From: Aquilaria yunnanensis
Taxonomy: Eukaryota; Streptophyta; Magnoliopsida; Malvales; Thymelaeaceae
Direction of reading: 5' to 3'
NCBI GenBank assembly: GCA_039654915.1
Contig: CM077599.1
Location: 65,462,501 to 65,526,500 of the forward strand
DNA length: 64,000 nucleotides
Below, piece by piece: positions 48,242 through 60,559 of this stretch. The notes under the pieces were generated by a model. That model was not told where the DNA came from, did no database searches, and saw nothing but the letters and a program-made list of their open reading frames with translations. How positions within the stretch are numbered: the first letter of the stretch is position 1; the number at the start of each line of letters is the position of its first letter. The translations under genes were made by a program, and so were the position numbers.

Positions 48242-50828
48242 ATGGGGAACGCCAATGGGAGAGAAGATGGGGTCGGCGGAGGCGGCGACGAATCGTTCAA
48301 AGGAGTCGATGGCGGCCGCAGGAACTACGCAGCGGCGCCGCCGTCGAATTCGAGCACGGCTAACGATTTGATGTCTCATACTCCTCCTGTCAGCCCTGCT
48401 TGCTCTCGATCCCCCCTCTTGTTCGCTTCTCAGGTAACTTTTACTGCTGAGAATCTTAGTTTAGGTAAAAACCTCGTGCTGGGGGCGGTTTTAGGTCCTT
48501 GATGATGGAAGTCTTGCTTTTCTAGTGCAAATGATTATTGGACTTGTGTGGTGGTTGAAGCTTTTGGTGGGAAGTTAATGGTTAGTTCTTGGCTTTTAAG
48601 TGCAAAATGACTATTATTGTTGTGTGGTGTTTGAAGTTTTGGTTTTGCAATAGTGAATGATTAATGGTATGAATTGGGGAAGGTAAGTTGTTGGCTTGTA
48701 TGTCTTGTTCGTGGTAAAAAAAGATCATCGTAATCGCGTTTCAATCTGGCAGAGCTTGTGAGTGTGTTTTGATGCATGCTTTAGCTTGTTGCTTTTGCAG
48801 AAGGGCCTGACCATTTTTGAAAAATTTGGCTAGGATGTGCTATTTTCAAGTGATCTTGATCTTTTCTTGTATCTTTGATTACAGTAGTTGCTTTGGATGG
48901 CTTCAGGATTTATCGTTTGATAAATATATCCGATTAGGATCATTAGTTGTATCTATAAATCTGTCTCTGTTGGAAAGAAAGCACTAATAGTTGAAAGACC
49001 TGTTTAGGTCCAAGTGCTATTTTGGGTTTCTTTTCTGGGGCTGCTATTCAGTTACATTGCTCAATGCTGAAACTTTGCTGCTTCAGCCAACGTATGGTTA
49101 AGAAAAATTTGTGGACTTGACTATAATAATATTTCGGTGTTCTAAGCTTGATTTGCTGACTGTGTATTGAGGTTGCATTGCCTTGCATTTTGATGCGTAT
49201 GCAATGGTTGATTAGTACTATATTCTAGTAAATCTTTTGACTAGTGAGAAGTGATGGTTGCAACATGTTTGATTTGGGTTCTGTAAATATAAAATGCAAA
49301 TTATGCTCTTTGAATACCTTGTTATAGGTACTAATGCAAAGAGAGGGGAGGACCAGAATTCAATGGGTTTTTTTCATAGATTTATGAGTGGTTTGATGGG
49401 TTATGGCCTTGAAACCAGTATTTACTTTTTCGTGTTCAGGTTCCTGTAGCCCCTATACACCAAAGTGATGGGACTTCGACTTATAACCAAATGCGGCAGC
49501 AGGAATCTCACAAAGTTATTAACAGTTCAACAGAGCTAGGTATTCCTGTCATTATTACATGGGATTATGGTGGTAATGACGTGGCTGTGGAAGGCTCTTG
49601 GGATAACTGGATTTTAAGGTGAACCAAAGCTTTAATAATGACAATCACTTGTTTACAAGCCTCTATTTTGTGGTGTCGAGACCAGGTTCTTATTTGTGAT
49701 GTTACTGTTTTTGTTTTCAGGAGGAAACTACAGAGGTCAGGTAAGGATCACTCTATTCTTATGGTCCTTCCATCCGGTGTCTACCATTATAGGTTCATCG
49801 TAGATGGCAAACAAAGATATGCTCCAGATATGCCTTGTATGCCAGATAACATGGGCAATATGTGTAATCTTCTTAATGTTCATGTGAGTATTGTTTCTAA
49901 TGTTTCCTCCTGCTCAATCGTGTTGTTCACTGATAAGCAGCTAAATTTGTGTGCAACATAAATGGCTGGCTGTGAATTGAATGTGTACTGATTCAATCAA
50001 CATTGTCATACCAAAAAGGGCTCTTTTGGATCACGTGAATTGGACATCTAGATTTGATATCGTGTTTGCGTCATGTTCCATGATGTGCATGTTGATTTTG
50101 GAATTTCAATTTTGTAAGGGAACATGACCATACCATCTTCACTCGTTGACTTCTTATGATATTTTTCCACGCGAGTGGAAAAATTCTATGTTGTTGATGG
50201 TTTTGAAATTTCATCTCATTATCATCTCGTAAGAGATTGCATCAAGATCAAGAAGGCCATCCGATGCAAAATTTTGTTTTTGCATGCGCTTGTGGGCTTA
50301 ATTAACTTTAAATAGTTAATTGACACAATGAATTCAGTGCTACCTGTCCCGGAATAGTTGGGTGCAATATGTGTTTGGGTAGATGTCTTTCATTTTATTG
50401 TTTTAATGATGAATGATCTCCATGAATCCGATCTTATAGGGATATGTGCTCTTGTGCTTGTGTATTTTCTGTGCCAACTGCAGATATACTTACATCCCTT
50501 CAAATTTCAGGACTACGTCCCTGAAATTCTCGATAGTGTGGCGGAGTTTGAGGCCCCATCATCACCAGATGGGAACTACAGTCAGGTGTTTCCAACAGAG
50601 GAAGATTGTGCCAAGGAACCACATACAATTCCACCGCAGCTACATCTAACAGTCCTTGGAGTGGATGGTCAGGATGAATCTTCATCTCTAAAGCCCCGTC
50701 ATGTTGTGCTTAACCACGTATTTGTAGAGGAAGGATGTGCATCACAATCCATAGTTGCTTTGGGACTTACCCATAGGTTTCAGTCAAAATATGTCACTGT
50801 TGTACTCTATAAGCCACTGAAACGGTAG
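48242..50828 (+). CDS. KINB: SnRK1 (SNF1/AMPK) regulatory beta subunit
   Basis: Four exons, 48242-48433, 49440-49618, 49721-49883 and 50511-50828, give 283 residues. The protein starts MGNANGRED; glycine 2 fits N-myristoylation, known for plant beta subunits and tethering SnRK1 to membranes. After a disordered Ser/Pro-rich N terminus comes the glycogen-binding-like CBM48/AMPK-beta domain (about 101-178; ITWDYGGNDVAVEGSWDNW, LPSGVYHYRFIVDG). The C-terminal ASC domain (179-283; DYVPEILDS, RHVVLNHVF, HRFQSKYVTVVLYKP) bridges the kinase and gamma subunits. The complex is the energy sensor of plant cells. Exon joins preserve frame and all introns are GT-AG. A second in-frame acceptor 27 bases upstream of exon 4 (AG at 50482-50483) would add nine residues. 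The length fits KINbeta1/2 rather than the short beta3 type; which of the two is not resolved. It converges on the oligoribonuclease gene. Confidence 0.94.
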
Positions 50829-51549
50829 CAAGTCTGGTTTGTATCCTCATTACCTCACTCGGGTGGAGATGGGTCTTCGACTTTTAAGGATTGTTTTCGA
50901 AGAAACATGTCTATAAAACTCGCGGATACACCTTTTTCGGTTCAGTCCTAACAGCACAACTTTTCTTGTGTTGCTTGCGGTGTAAAAATCATAACTCTAT
51001 CTAAAAATAATTTTTGTGATTAGTATTAGAGTTTTTGATAATTTATTGAAGATAAAGATCATCCGTTGAAGCTAGAAGCCAAAGTTAAAAATCACTCTTA
51101 AATTTTTCAAAACCCAAAACGCTAATACTAATTGCTAGTGTTAATGTTAAACCGGTCTCTTGTTGCTCTTATGTTGATTCTAGTACACATGCTGTTGGAG
51201 TGGATAAAATATCTGATTCCATCTTATTGAGAGGGAGAACTATTTCTGATTCAAATGCTGGGGAGGCATTAGACTGTGAACTAAGATGCTGCACAAAAAA
51301 CAGATCTTTGAACCTGCTCTTGACTGTATATGAGGGGGCAGGGGAGGGGATTTGTTCGACACCTGGCCACAGACCAGGGTCAGTTTACATTCTGCCTATT
51401 AATCCAAGATCCATGCTCAAAACTATACACTTTCTGCAGGGCTAATACGTAACCCCAAAATTTTACATTGATCATCCCATAACTCCATGTACATTAAGAG
51501 AGACCTGCGGTATTCTTGAGCTAGAATAGGCATAGTCCAGATTCTTGCA
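50829..51549. other. Tail-to-tail 3' flanks of the beta-subunit and oligoribonuclease genes
   Basis: No gene is seen. It should hold both 3' UTRs. A loose inverted repeat (ATTAGTATTAGAGTTTTT near 51020 and CGCTAATACTAAT near 51120) is present. The open frame 51200-51445 has no recognisable product. Confidence 0.5.
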
Positions 51550-54500
51550 TCATCCGCTGGACTTCAACTTGGGCCGAAACATGTGCTCCTTGTAATATTT
51601 AAGCTCCGCAATGCTTTCCCGTATATCATCCAGAGCCCTGTGTCTGTTTTCCTTTTGTGGAGCCTTCTTATGAACTGCACAAGTTAGCATCACATGCAAA
51701 TGATTTCCGCAAACAAAGAGCTGGAGATTTTGGAACTTGAAAATAGAATGCTTAACATCCATATGATGAAATCATTGCAGATGAATCAAACACACACTAT
51801 CACTTTGATATCGCTACATACATTTGAAGGGCATAGCTAGAACAAGCAGTTCTACTGCTTTGATGTATAATCTCTGTTATTTCAAGACTGGGTCCATCTG
51901 GCGTGTACTACTCCAACTAATAAATTTTTAACAAGCTTATTTGGAGTCTTTGGATGTTTATGGGTACCTCGACTTTACCTTTTGGGTACCAACGAACGCA
52001 TAGAGCCTTAATGCTGCTAACATCAACAAGTACATGCGAGAAAAGACTAGCCAAATCCGGCATATATTTCTGCCAACACAGGAGTAAAAGGGTAATAAGA
52101 TAACAGACAAAAAGAAATCGCAAAAGAACCTAAAAAGAACAAAATGCCACTGAATATGGGAGTTGCAAAAGAAAACAGGTGGACCAGGATTAACAGATTT
52201 AAAACTTCTAGATTAAAAACAAAAAGAAAAGAACAGAAAAAAGAAAAAGGGAAAAGGCCTGAGACAGAAGCTAAGTGTAGCAAATATCATTGGAAGTGGT
52301 AGTATGAGAAACCATTAAGGATTGGTCACAAAACCCAGATTCAAATTCATTAAGGATTGATAACAAAACCAAATATCTGGTACTTGTTCAACAAAGAGCT
52401 AATATTATGCAAACAAGGTGATCATTATTGAGAGAGAGAGAGAGAGAGAGAGCCTACTCAACCTTCAAAAAATGAAAATCCACATAAATTGAATTTCCAG
52501 CTAAGTGTGGTGTGTATGAACCAACATTTTTTTTAACAAATTCGATAACCTGCATGATCAAATTTACAATAAGGTTGCAACTTGGAAATTAGATGAGAAA
52601 AACTAAAGGAAGATAATCAAGTCAATGGCAGTACAAATAATGCTCCGGTCTTTATAATATAAACTCCAAGACCATATATTAGAACATGGATGGAAATCAC
52701 ATGAACCTGACCTGCGTTTCAGCTTCCCTTTCAGAGATTTTACTATTTAGAACTTTTTTTGTCAATCCTGAAAAGCATTAACTAGTTAGCCATGCTTCTT
52801 TCACAGAAACTAAGTAGTCATTTGTACAATGTTCAATTGAAATTTGAGGTAAAGCCGATCATGAGCCACTTACCGCTTGCAGCATGCGTAGTTTGACACC
52901 ATTCACCCATTTTCTCCATGCACTCTTTAGATTGATGGATAACCAGATCAGGACCCTAAAACGGAAGAGGTTGCTAAACAACTGAAACCCACAATGGTTC
53001 TTTTCAAATTGTTTGAATCCACTTAGAAACATGGAATGAGGAAATTAAGGGCCAATTCGTTTCAACTTTAGTCAATTGACTACAAAATGACTTTTTTTTA
53101 TTTTTACATCTTTTTTACTTGAAACTAATTTTAATTAAAAGCCAATGTTATATAGCTACAATAATCAATTAAAAATATAATTTTTATAATCTTACTAAAT
53201 TTTTATGAATTTTTCTAGTTTCAAGTCTTAAAAAAGAAAAATTCATAAAAATTTAACAATATCCTAAAAATTTACTTTCAAATTGATTATTGCATTTACA
53301 TAACATTGACTTTCAAATGAAATTGGTTTCACGTAAAAAAGATGAAAAAATTAAAAAAAGTCAGTTGACTTTAGACGAAACGAATTGGCCTAATTCTATA
53401 AGGAAGTTCATGAGTTAGCTATACGCATGTTTTTGGTCCAACAATAGCAATCAGAACTCACAGTGAATTAGACAAATGAAAAAAAAACACCAGTTAAGAC
53501 GAAGCAATGATTACATTAGAGCTTTAGAGGAGGCATGAACAATACCATTATCCTAAGTCACTTTGGCTTATTCAATCTTTAAATAGATTAGTTCCACAAA
53601 GGGGGAAGTTTGTGCTAAAAGACCGGGGAAAAGGAAAATCAGGTATATAAACAGAGCCCTATCTAAAACCTCCAACATTCAATTCCACCCATGTGTGTGT
53701 ATGTATACACACTAATGTTGTGTGTATCACATTTGACAGCTGAAATATGCACAGGGAAAAAAAGGGAAAAAACACCCTACTCCCTCTGCCCCATTTAAAT
53801 TGGCTTTATTTCTTTTCCTTCTTGACCCAGAAACTACAACCTCTTACTTCAAAAGGTAATTACCTTTCTAATTTACTGGTATATTATGGCTCTTGAAATT
53901 TTTATGAAGAATTTCAAAAGAAAAAGAATTTGAACACAAAGGTTTTATTAAACTTTCCGTTTCCAAAGGGTGCAATTAAAATAGGACTAAGGGAGTAATA
54001 ACAAATCCAGAGGACCACATCAGAACAAAGAAACCTAAGTCATCTAAGTACCTCCACCAACTTGTTCAAACTGCCATCCGTAATGATGCAAGCTATCTCC
54101 AAGATTCTATCAGTCTCAATATTTAAGCCTGCAGTATCAACAAAGTTTAGGAAAATGCAGCAGTAAATGAAACACATGCTATTTTATGTCAAACTGCCAC
54201 CAACCAAGCCTTTAATCCCAACAGGTTGGAGGCTACATAAATTCGATTTCTCCCTTCAGTGAGGCATGTTCTTCAGTGAGTTCTAAAGGAGCATCTTCTT
54301 TCTTTACTATTTCCAGCCAACCAAGTCCAGGTCTACCATTATCCCTTCTCCCTCATTTATTTATCTAGCTATTCACTTTACAGCACATGCATATCTCATG
54401 GTCTACATTGGACATGAAGAAATCGTATGATGCTACTTTCCCTTATTTTTTTTCCTAAATAAGAACTATGTTTACCCCCATACGTCCTCATTTATATCTT

Positions 54501-56268
54501 GTTTACATCCCACAATGAATCCCTACTCATCAGATGCAACACTTCATATCTTGATTCATTTTGTTGGCATGTTGTTTCTTCATTGCCCAACATGCAGTAT
54601 CACAAACATGGCAAGTCAAATTGATGTTCTATAGCATGTTCATTTCAAATTAGGCAGCACATTCTGATAGAAGATAAGCAAATGCCACTTCTTCATTTTG
54701 TCCATCCTGCTTTATCCGGTGATTGGTATCTTGTTCAAAATCGCCCTCCCTATGGACAATTAGAGCTCAATACATAACTCGCTTTTAGGAAGTTCTTGGC
54801 CTTCAAGTAAAGAGTTATTGCTACCACTTACCACTGCTCCTAGGTTGACTTACACTCCCATGTACTCTATTCAAGATCTTCTCATCCAAGAACCTATATA
54901 CTCTAAAGCCATTTATCCCTAGTTCTAATATATGACTCACCCCTTTTAGATTCAATAATTAGAACTATGTCATTCACAAATAGCATACACCATGGAACTT
55001 GATCCTAGATATTCCAGGTACATAGGGAGCTCATCTATCGCAAAAAAGTAAGTACTTGAAGCAGGCACTAGGTGCACCCCTTCGTGACAGGCAATCACAA
55101 TATGTGGCTTCTAGTTGTCTAACTCGAAAACCACTCTCTCATACTTGTACTTAATACCAAAACACATCCTACCAACACTTGTTTTTAAGCTAACACCCAA
55201 CATAATATTCTCTAGGAAACTCTTGTAAGCTTTCTCAAAATCTATAAAAACCATAAATATAAAGATCATTCCATTTATAAACCTTTAAAGCAAAAAGTGA
55301 TGGCCTTCATGGTCAATCTCCTTAACATATACGAAAGTTGAACGACTGGGGTTATGATTCAAGGTCTAAAAAGTCTGTGAACAACCCACAGGTCAATAAT
55401 TCCCAGCCCTTCAAAACAATCCTCCGACACTGAAGAAGTCCATTCATGTTCTGCAAGACTGAATTGATGCTCGATGAGACCTCTACCTCCAATACCACAT
55501 CCTCAATAAGATTTTGACGGCTACATAATTCTTTATAAATTTTGCTATTCCAGTATGCAAACACCAAAATATTTATGTTACAACTTTATCAAAAGTAAGG
55601 AACAGAAATTGTCTTTTGGAGAAGAGACGAACCACAAAGAGGGCATGGGATACTCATTTTAACGCGCATTTTATCAAATACCATATAACTTCATAAAGCT
55701 CACCAGTCATCTCCAAGTCAATCCACACGAGTGGCATTTTATACCCTACAGCAGGTGACACCGACTCCTGTCGGGCCGGTCTCTCTGGTTTGACTTCACC
55801 CACACAACCAGACCCATTTCCGTTATTTGTGGGGTCACCTGTTCCAAAAGAAACACATTACCAGTCGAACATCTCATGTCAATAAACCGCAGCCCCAACT
55901 TGCAAACGAAAACCACAGACCATTCGTTATATTATAACAAAGAGCCTTAGTTCGATCAGTAAGGTCGACTGATTAGTAGCAATTTTTCAAGTTAAATGAC
56001 TGATCAGAGCCCAGGAAAGAGAACGAGAAACTGAAAGCATCGATTTCCATCTACCATTAGTGAATCACAATCAAAACCAATTTATCGAAACACTCTAAGC
56101 CCTAACGCAGTAATCGAAACAGTAGACCGGTTTTCCATTAAAAATGAAGCAGAAAGCCGAAAGCCGACCTGAAGTGGATGTCGAAGAAGACGAAGGAGCT
56201 GGCGGAGACTTAGCATCATCTTCGTCTGCAAGCTCCAGGACAGAAAAAGAATTGCAGAGACGATCCAT
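51550..56268 (-). CDS. ORN: Oligoribonuclease (DEDDh 3'-5' exonuclease)
   Basis: Eight minus-strand exons, 56268-56169, 55838-55704, 54128-54052, 52955-52874, 52767-52712, 52549-52463, 52069-51979 and 51674-51550, keep frame and give 250 residues. The start ATG (56268-56266) opens MDRLCNSFSVLEL. Catalytic residues are visible: Asp74 and Glu76 in WIDLEMTG, Asp174 in GNSIYVDFHFL, and His221/Asp226 in HRALDDIRES, that is, the DEDDh set. The enzyme degrades very short RNAs (nano-RNAs) to mononucleotides; plant homologues are usually placed in mitochondria. The first 70 residues are poorly conserved and Ser-rich (SSSSTSTS) and might carry a targeting signal, though no clear presequence is seen. 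All introns are GT-AG. Introns carry a Tourist-like MITE, an RTE-type LINE fragment and an AG microsatellite. Confidence 0.94.
52430..52452. repeat. (AG)n microsatellite in an oligoribonuclease intron
   Basis: Eleven AG dinucleotides lie 10 bases beyond the 3' end of exon 6, in the intron between exons 6 and 7. Confidence 0.92.
53049..53390. mobile_element. Tourist-like (PIF/Harbinger) MITE, palindromic
   Basis: The 342-bp element has terminal inverted repeats GGGCCAATTCGTTTC and GAAACGAATTGGCC. It is flanked by TAA (53046-53048) and TAA (53391-53393), the 3-bp target typical of PIF/Harbinger. Almost the whole sequence can fold back on itself. It lies in intron 4-side sequence of the oligoribonuclease gene (between exons 4 and 3). 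A diverged relative lies at 60217-60550. Confidence 0.85.
54700..55260 (-). pseudogene. RTE-type LINE reverse transcriptase fragment
   Basis: Minus-strand broken frames in the large intron of the oligoribonuclease gene encode MVFIDFEKAYKSFLENI (at about 55250), then ACHEGVHLVPASSTYFFAIDEL. This fits RT motifs of RTE-clade LINEs (FIDLEKAYD-type box and a G-S-LSP-type box). The active-site and ends are degraded. The fragment is in the same orientation as the host gene. Confidence 0.6.
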
Positions 56269-57205
56269 CCTCGCCTCCTGCTCTGAGGCTTTGCTTCTGC
56301 TTTCTTCCTCCTGGTGTGAACTGTCCAAAACCACAGCCTATTAGGTCAAGTCCGCTGAGACAGAGAGCTTCTTTCCAAAGTTATGCCACATGGGAGCATA
56401 CTGTTCGTATCGGATAATATACCGTTTTTCTAACGTATGGCATAGTATCGGTACCGTATTATAACATCTTAGATATATCAATTTTATATAAGTTAGACAA
56501 ATATACATTTATTCTCAAACAAAATATATATAAACATAAAATATCAACACATAGAATATATTAAAATTTGATATTGTAAATGTATAAAGTGTAGATTATA
56601 TATATGTAGATGAATTAAGAGCTTTTCTCATATAAATACTCCATTATGTATAATGAAAACATAATTTTTAAGATTTGAAAAAAAAAAAAAAAGTTAAGGC
56701 ACGAATTTTCTTTCAAATATCAGTAAATTTTTATTATAAAATTAATTAATTACACATACTTATAATACATTTTACCTGCAAATATCAAAACCTTAAAAAA
56801 AATTATTTGCCCTATACCAAAACAGTATAGCTGGTAAAACTCAGTATAGAGGGCAGTTTTTATCTCGGCTATTTTATACTATTTCCGCATTGATACTGGT
56901 ACACAAAGCTCATACTGACTGGTATGATATGGTATTCAGAACCACCTCAAACAATTACCGAGGTAACCATGACGGATCCCACCTACGTTTGTAGATTTCA
57001 CACAATTTCTAATTGAATCATTAACATTAAGATTAACAAGACCATTCGAAGGATTCTAATTTGTTTCACACATTTGCAATCTCACGTAATTTAAGGTTAT
57101 TCCATTTCTTTTTTCATGGGCATATATCTTTGTTTAAATTTTTTAATTCATACGAAACACTTTATTTTGTATCATGTTAGTTCAGTTCAAGATATTTTAA
57201 TATAA
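56269..57205. other. Intergenic upstream of the oligoribonuclease gene, MITE-like
   Basis: The first 120 bases are the gene's leader and promoter. About 56395-56950 is AT-rich and is bordered by blocks of GTATCGG/GATACTGG-type phrases (for example CGTATCGGATAATATACCG and ATTGATACTGGTACAC), as in some plant MITEs; I could not define exact ends. Confidence 0.4.
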
Positions 57206-57214
57206 TTTTACAAT

Positions 57215-59979
57215 GGTCTAAATGCACCGTTGATCCTTCAACTTTGACAACTCGAACAAGTTTGTTCATTAAATTTGACTCAGTTTGACTTAATCCTTTA
57301 ACCTTCCAAAATTACACAAGTTAATCCTTTGCCTACTAGGAAAAACTACAATGATAGCTCTAAACTTCCAATCTTTAAAAAAGCATTGTGTCATTTAGAA
57401 ACTTCCACTCGCACCTAACTTGTGAATTAATAAATTTCACTAAAAGGCTAACTGCATATTTAAATAATTAAATTATATAATTTGAATGATAATTCAACAA
57501 AATTATATAATATAATTCTAAAAAAGTTTTATATTATCAAGTAATTTAATTTATTTTATTTTTTAAATTATCTATTTATAAAGCAAAAAATCTGTATTTT
57601 ATTTAATCCACTTTTAATTTGGTCATTTATTTATATATATATTTTGCTCACTTTTTCTGCAAAAAATAAAATATCTCCCATTGCTAGAGATTTTAGGCTA
57701 TCCTTTTATTCATAATTATAGTTTTAAATTTCAACTACATAATCAATAATTTCAATTTTATTTTCAAAATAACAATAATGAATTCCCACATATTTTGTTT
57801 CATTTTTTTATTTTTAAAGTTATAAAATAACAAAAAAAACCATCTTCTTCAATGCTTAACCAATCCCTTACTGTTTATATATAACATTTTCTCTTTGGCC
57901 AAAAAAAAAAAATACCATTTTCTCTATTACTTCTCCTACCCTACTACTGGATTTTGGCTTGCCGATCAAGATTGGTAGCCCATGGTTTAAACAATTTTGC
58001 ACCTCATTTCTTTCATCTAGCCTTTTTCTCCCCTTACTTGCTTTTGTTGTCGTTGCATTTTGGGCGTAATTGCCATTGGTAAATGGGTTAGTATCATTCG
58101 AGTCTCACATGATCGTCAATTTTTTAGGGCCAAAATGCACATTTAGTCCCTCAACTTTGCTCACTCAAATGAGTTAGTCCTTTAATTTTGATTCAGCACA
58201 ACTTAGTCCCTCAACTTTGAAAAATTGAGCGAGTTAGTCCCTTATTGTACAGAATGACAAACTGCGTTACTCTCTCTTTCTCTCGCCACCACTTGTTGCC
58301 ATCTTCTCCGTCGATTCTAGCTCCACCCCTCTCTATCGGCCTCTTCTACATCAAATCAAACTTCGCCCCTGGTCGTCGGCCTCCTCCTTTGCAAATCCCA
58401 CACCTTTGGCCACCTCCTCTTCATCGGCCTCCTCCTCCACAAAGCCCATACCCTCGGCCACTTCCTCTTCATCAGCCTCTTCCTCTTCACCCCCACATTC
58501 GGCCTCTTCTCCTCCTTTGCTCCTAGCAAACGCATCTTTATCAAATCCATCACCCCTTGCCAATCGCTGCCAGATCCGAAACAAATAGGCATCGTTGATA
58601 CCAAATTTGTCTTGTCCTTCATCCTCAAACCTTACCACTACACCTAATGGCTTTAGCACCGTCGCTCGGCCCTTGCACCAACCTTCTTCCTCTGCTATGC
58701 TGCCCTTTACCTACTCTAGGCCACTTTACTCCACTGACCGATGCATGACAAGCAGCCCCTTACCAACATCATTATGTCACGCGACTCCCAATGTGCTCTG
58801 TTTGTCAGCCAAAGGAACCAAGTCGTATAGTTTCTCAAAGTTGGAGGACTAAGTCATACTAAGTCAAAGATGAAAGACCAACTCATGCGAGTTGACAAAG
58901 TTGGAGGACCAATAGTGCATTTAGGCTATTTTTTAGTGCAATGGATCCTAAACCAATTTGTTGTCATCAGCTACATCATTGTTGGTCTCCTTTGTCCCTT
59001 TTTAATGTGTTTTCCACTCAGCCGATAAAGAAGCAGGTTAGCGCCAAAGCCACCATGGGTGGGTCATTTATCTTTTATTGACATTTTGTAGAGAATTACC
59101 AAGTTTTTTGCATATTGTGAAAACAATGTTGCTCGACCTTGTGAGTGATTTGACATTCAAGGCTTCTAACCCAATGAAAAAGACTTTATTGTCTAATTTG
59201 AAAGAAAATTTATGATGTGGAAACTATATAAAATCAAAACTGCTTTCATTTTGAAATAAAAGTTTTAAACTACTACTATTAAAAAAACAAATTATCAAAT
59301 TAGAAATAATCAATGAATCTAAGATAATTAATTAAGAAAATGAAAGATGATTTTTTTATGAATATTTATAATTTGATTTAACAAAAAGAAAATTAATCAT
59401 GGACTAATTAATCTATTTGGATATACAAAGTTCTAGTATAAAAAAATAATTTTATTTGTAATTTGAACTAAATAATTTTTTAGTTAAAAGCAGGGTTGGT
59501 GTTCAGGGTTGTTAGCATTTTGGGCAGACGATATGGAGAAACAACATTCTGTAAGAAAAATAAATGATCTAAATAAAAGTAGATTAAGTAAAAGACTAAT
59601 TTTTTTTTTCTTTCAAATAGATCGGTCAAAATTAGGTACCCTAAAAAACTAAAAGCATAAATGATTAGATATTTTAAAACTTTCTTAAAATTATCGTATA
59701 ATTTTTTTGAACTTAATTTAATTATGTAAATAATTTACTTAGTTAACTATTCAGTAAGCAATATACTAATTTCTACTGCATAAGCTGGGTGCAAATGAGG
59801 TGTTTTTGCTAAAACAAAAAAAGTTAGTGCTGGGTTTATAATTTTCCCTAGCAGCTGAAGGACTAACTCATACAATTTTGAAAACTTAAAGGCTTAAGTC
59901 ATATTAAGCCAAACTTAAATGACTGACTCGTTTAAGTCAGAAAAGCTAAGGGATCAAACCTCAACAGTGCATTTCGGCC
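57215..59979. mobile_element. Outer MULE, 2,765 bp, non-autonomous
   Basis: Terminal inverted repeats of roughly 120 bp: left starts GGTCTAAATGCACCGTTGA, right (reverse complement) starts GGCCGAAATGCACTGTTGA. They are flanked by a perfect 9-bp duplication TTTTACAAT (57206-57214 and 59980-59988), the Mutator signature. No transposase is seen; the interior is AT-rich and contains the inner MULE at 58128-58927. Confidence 0.85.
58128..58927. mobile_element. Inner MULE, 800 bp, with GC-rich payload
   Basis: Terminal repeats start GGCCAAAATGCACATTTAG (left) and AGCCTAAATGCACTATTGG (right, reverse complement) over about 110 bp, flanked by a perfect 9-bp duplication ATTTTTTAG (58119-58127 and 58928-58936). 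Between the repeats, 58245-58820 is much richer in C/T than anything nearby. It contains tandem units of about 48 bp that, on the minus strand, encode an acidic ADEEEVAxGxGF-type repeat (58659-58351). A captured host sequence (Pack-MULE) is plausible, but I do not recognise the donor. Confidence 0.85.
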
Positions 59980-60216
59980 TTTTACAATATTCTTCTATGA
60001 AACATTTTAACATTTTGGTATATCCCAAAAAGAAAAGCATCAAGTGAATATTTAGGACGTGAGTATTTCTATTAAATGTTAAAATTTCAACAACCTTCCA
60101 TTAGGGGTATTTACATGCGGGTACTATCGGGCTTCACTAAACCCTAGCCCGACTTGCATTAACTTCGGGATTCCACACTTTGAAACCTGACTCTACACTC
60201 ACATGTCTTCAAAACT

Positions 60217-60550
60217 TATAGCCAATTAGTTTTAACTTAAGTCAACTTAATTCAAAATGTCTTATTTTTATTTTAAAGTCTTTTTTATCTTAAAGCAATT
60301 TTATTTAAAAGTAAATATTATGTAGGTGTAATAATCCACTGAAAATATAATTTTTAAAATCTTATTAATTTTTTATAAATTTTTCTTTTTTAATGCCTAA
60401 AATAGAAAAATTCATAAAATTTTAAAAACACCATGAAAATTTACTTTCAAATGTATTATTACATCTATATAATATTGGCTTTCAAATGAAATTAATTCTA
60501 TGAAAAAAAATGTAAAAACAAAATAAGTTATTTTGGATTAACTAGATCAA
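60217..60550. mobile_element. Second, diverged copy of the palindromic MITE
   Basis: The interior shares its order and many phrases with the MITE at 53049-53390 (AATATAATTTTTA, AATTTTTCTTTTTT, TTCATAAAA, ACTTTCAAAT, GGCTTTCAAATGAAATT) and is likewise a long fold-back. Terminal repeats are decayed and no TSD is clear, so it is older than the other copy. Confidence 0.65.
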
Positions 60551-60559
60551 ATCCGACCC

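Noticed and set aside
51000..51140. Inverted repeat near the two convergent 3' ends as a terminator or MITE
   Set aside because: The arms are short and imperfect and no target duplication is visible.
56269..56334. Longer oligoribonuclease N terminus from an upstream GTG
   Set aside because: Not an ATG; the ATG at 56268 gives a continuous conserved protein.
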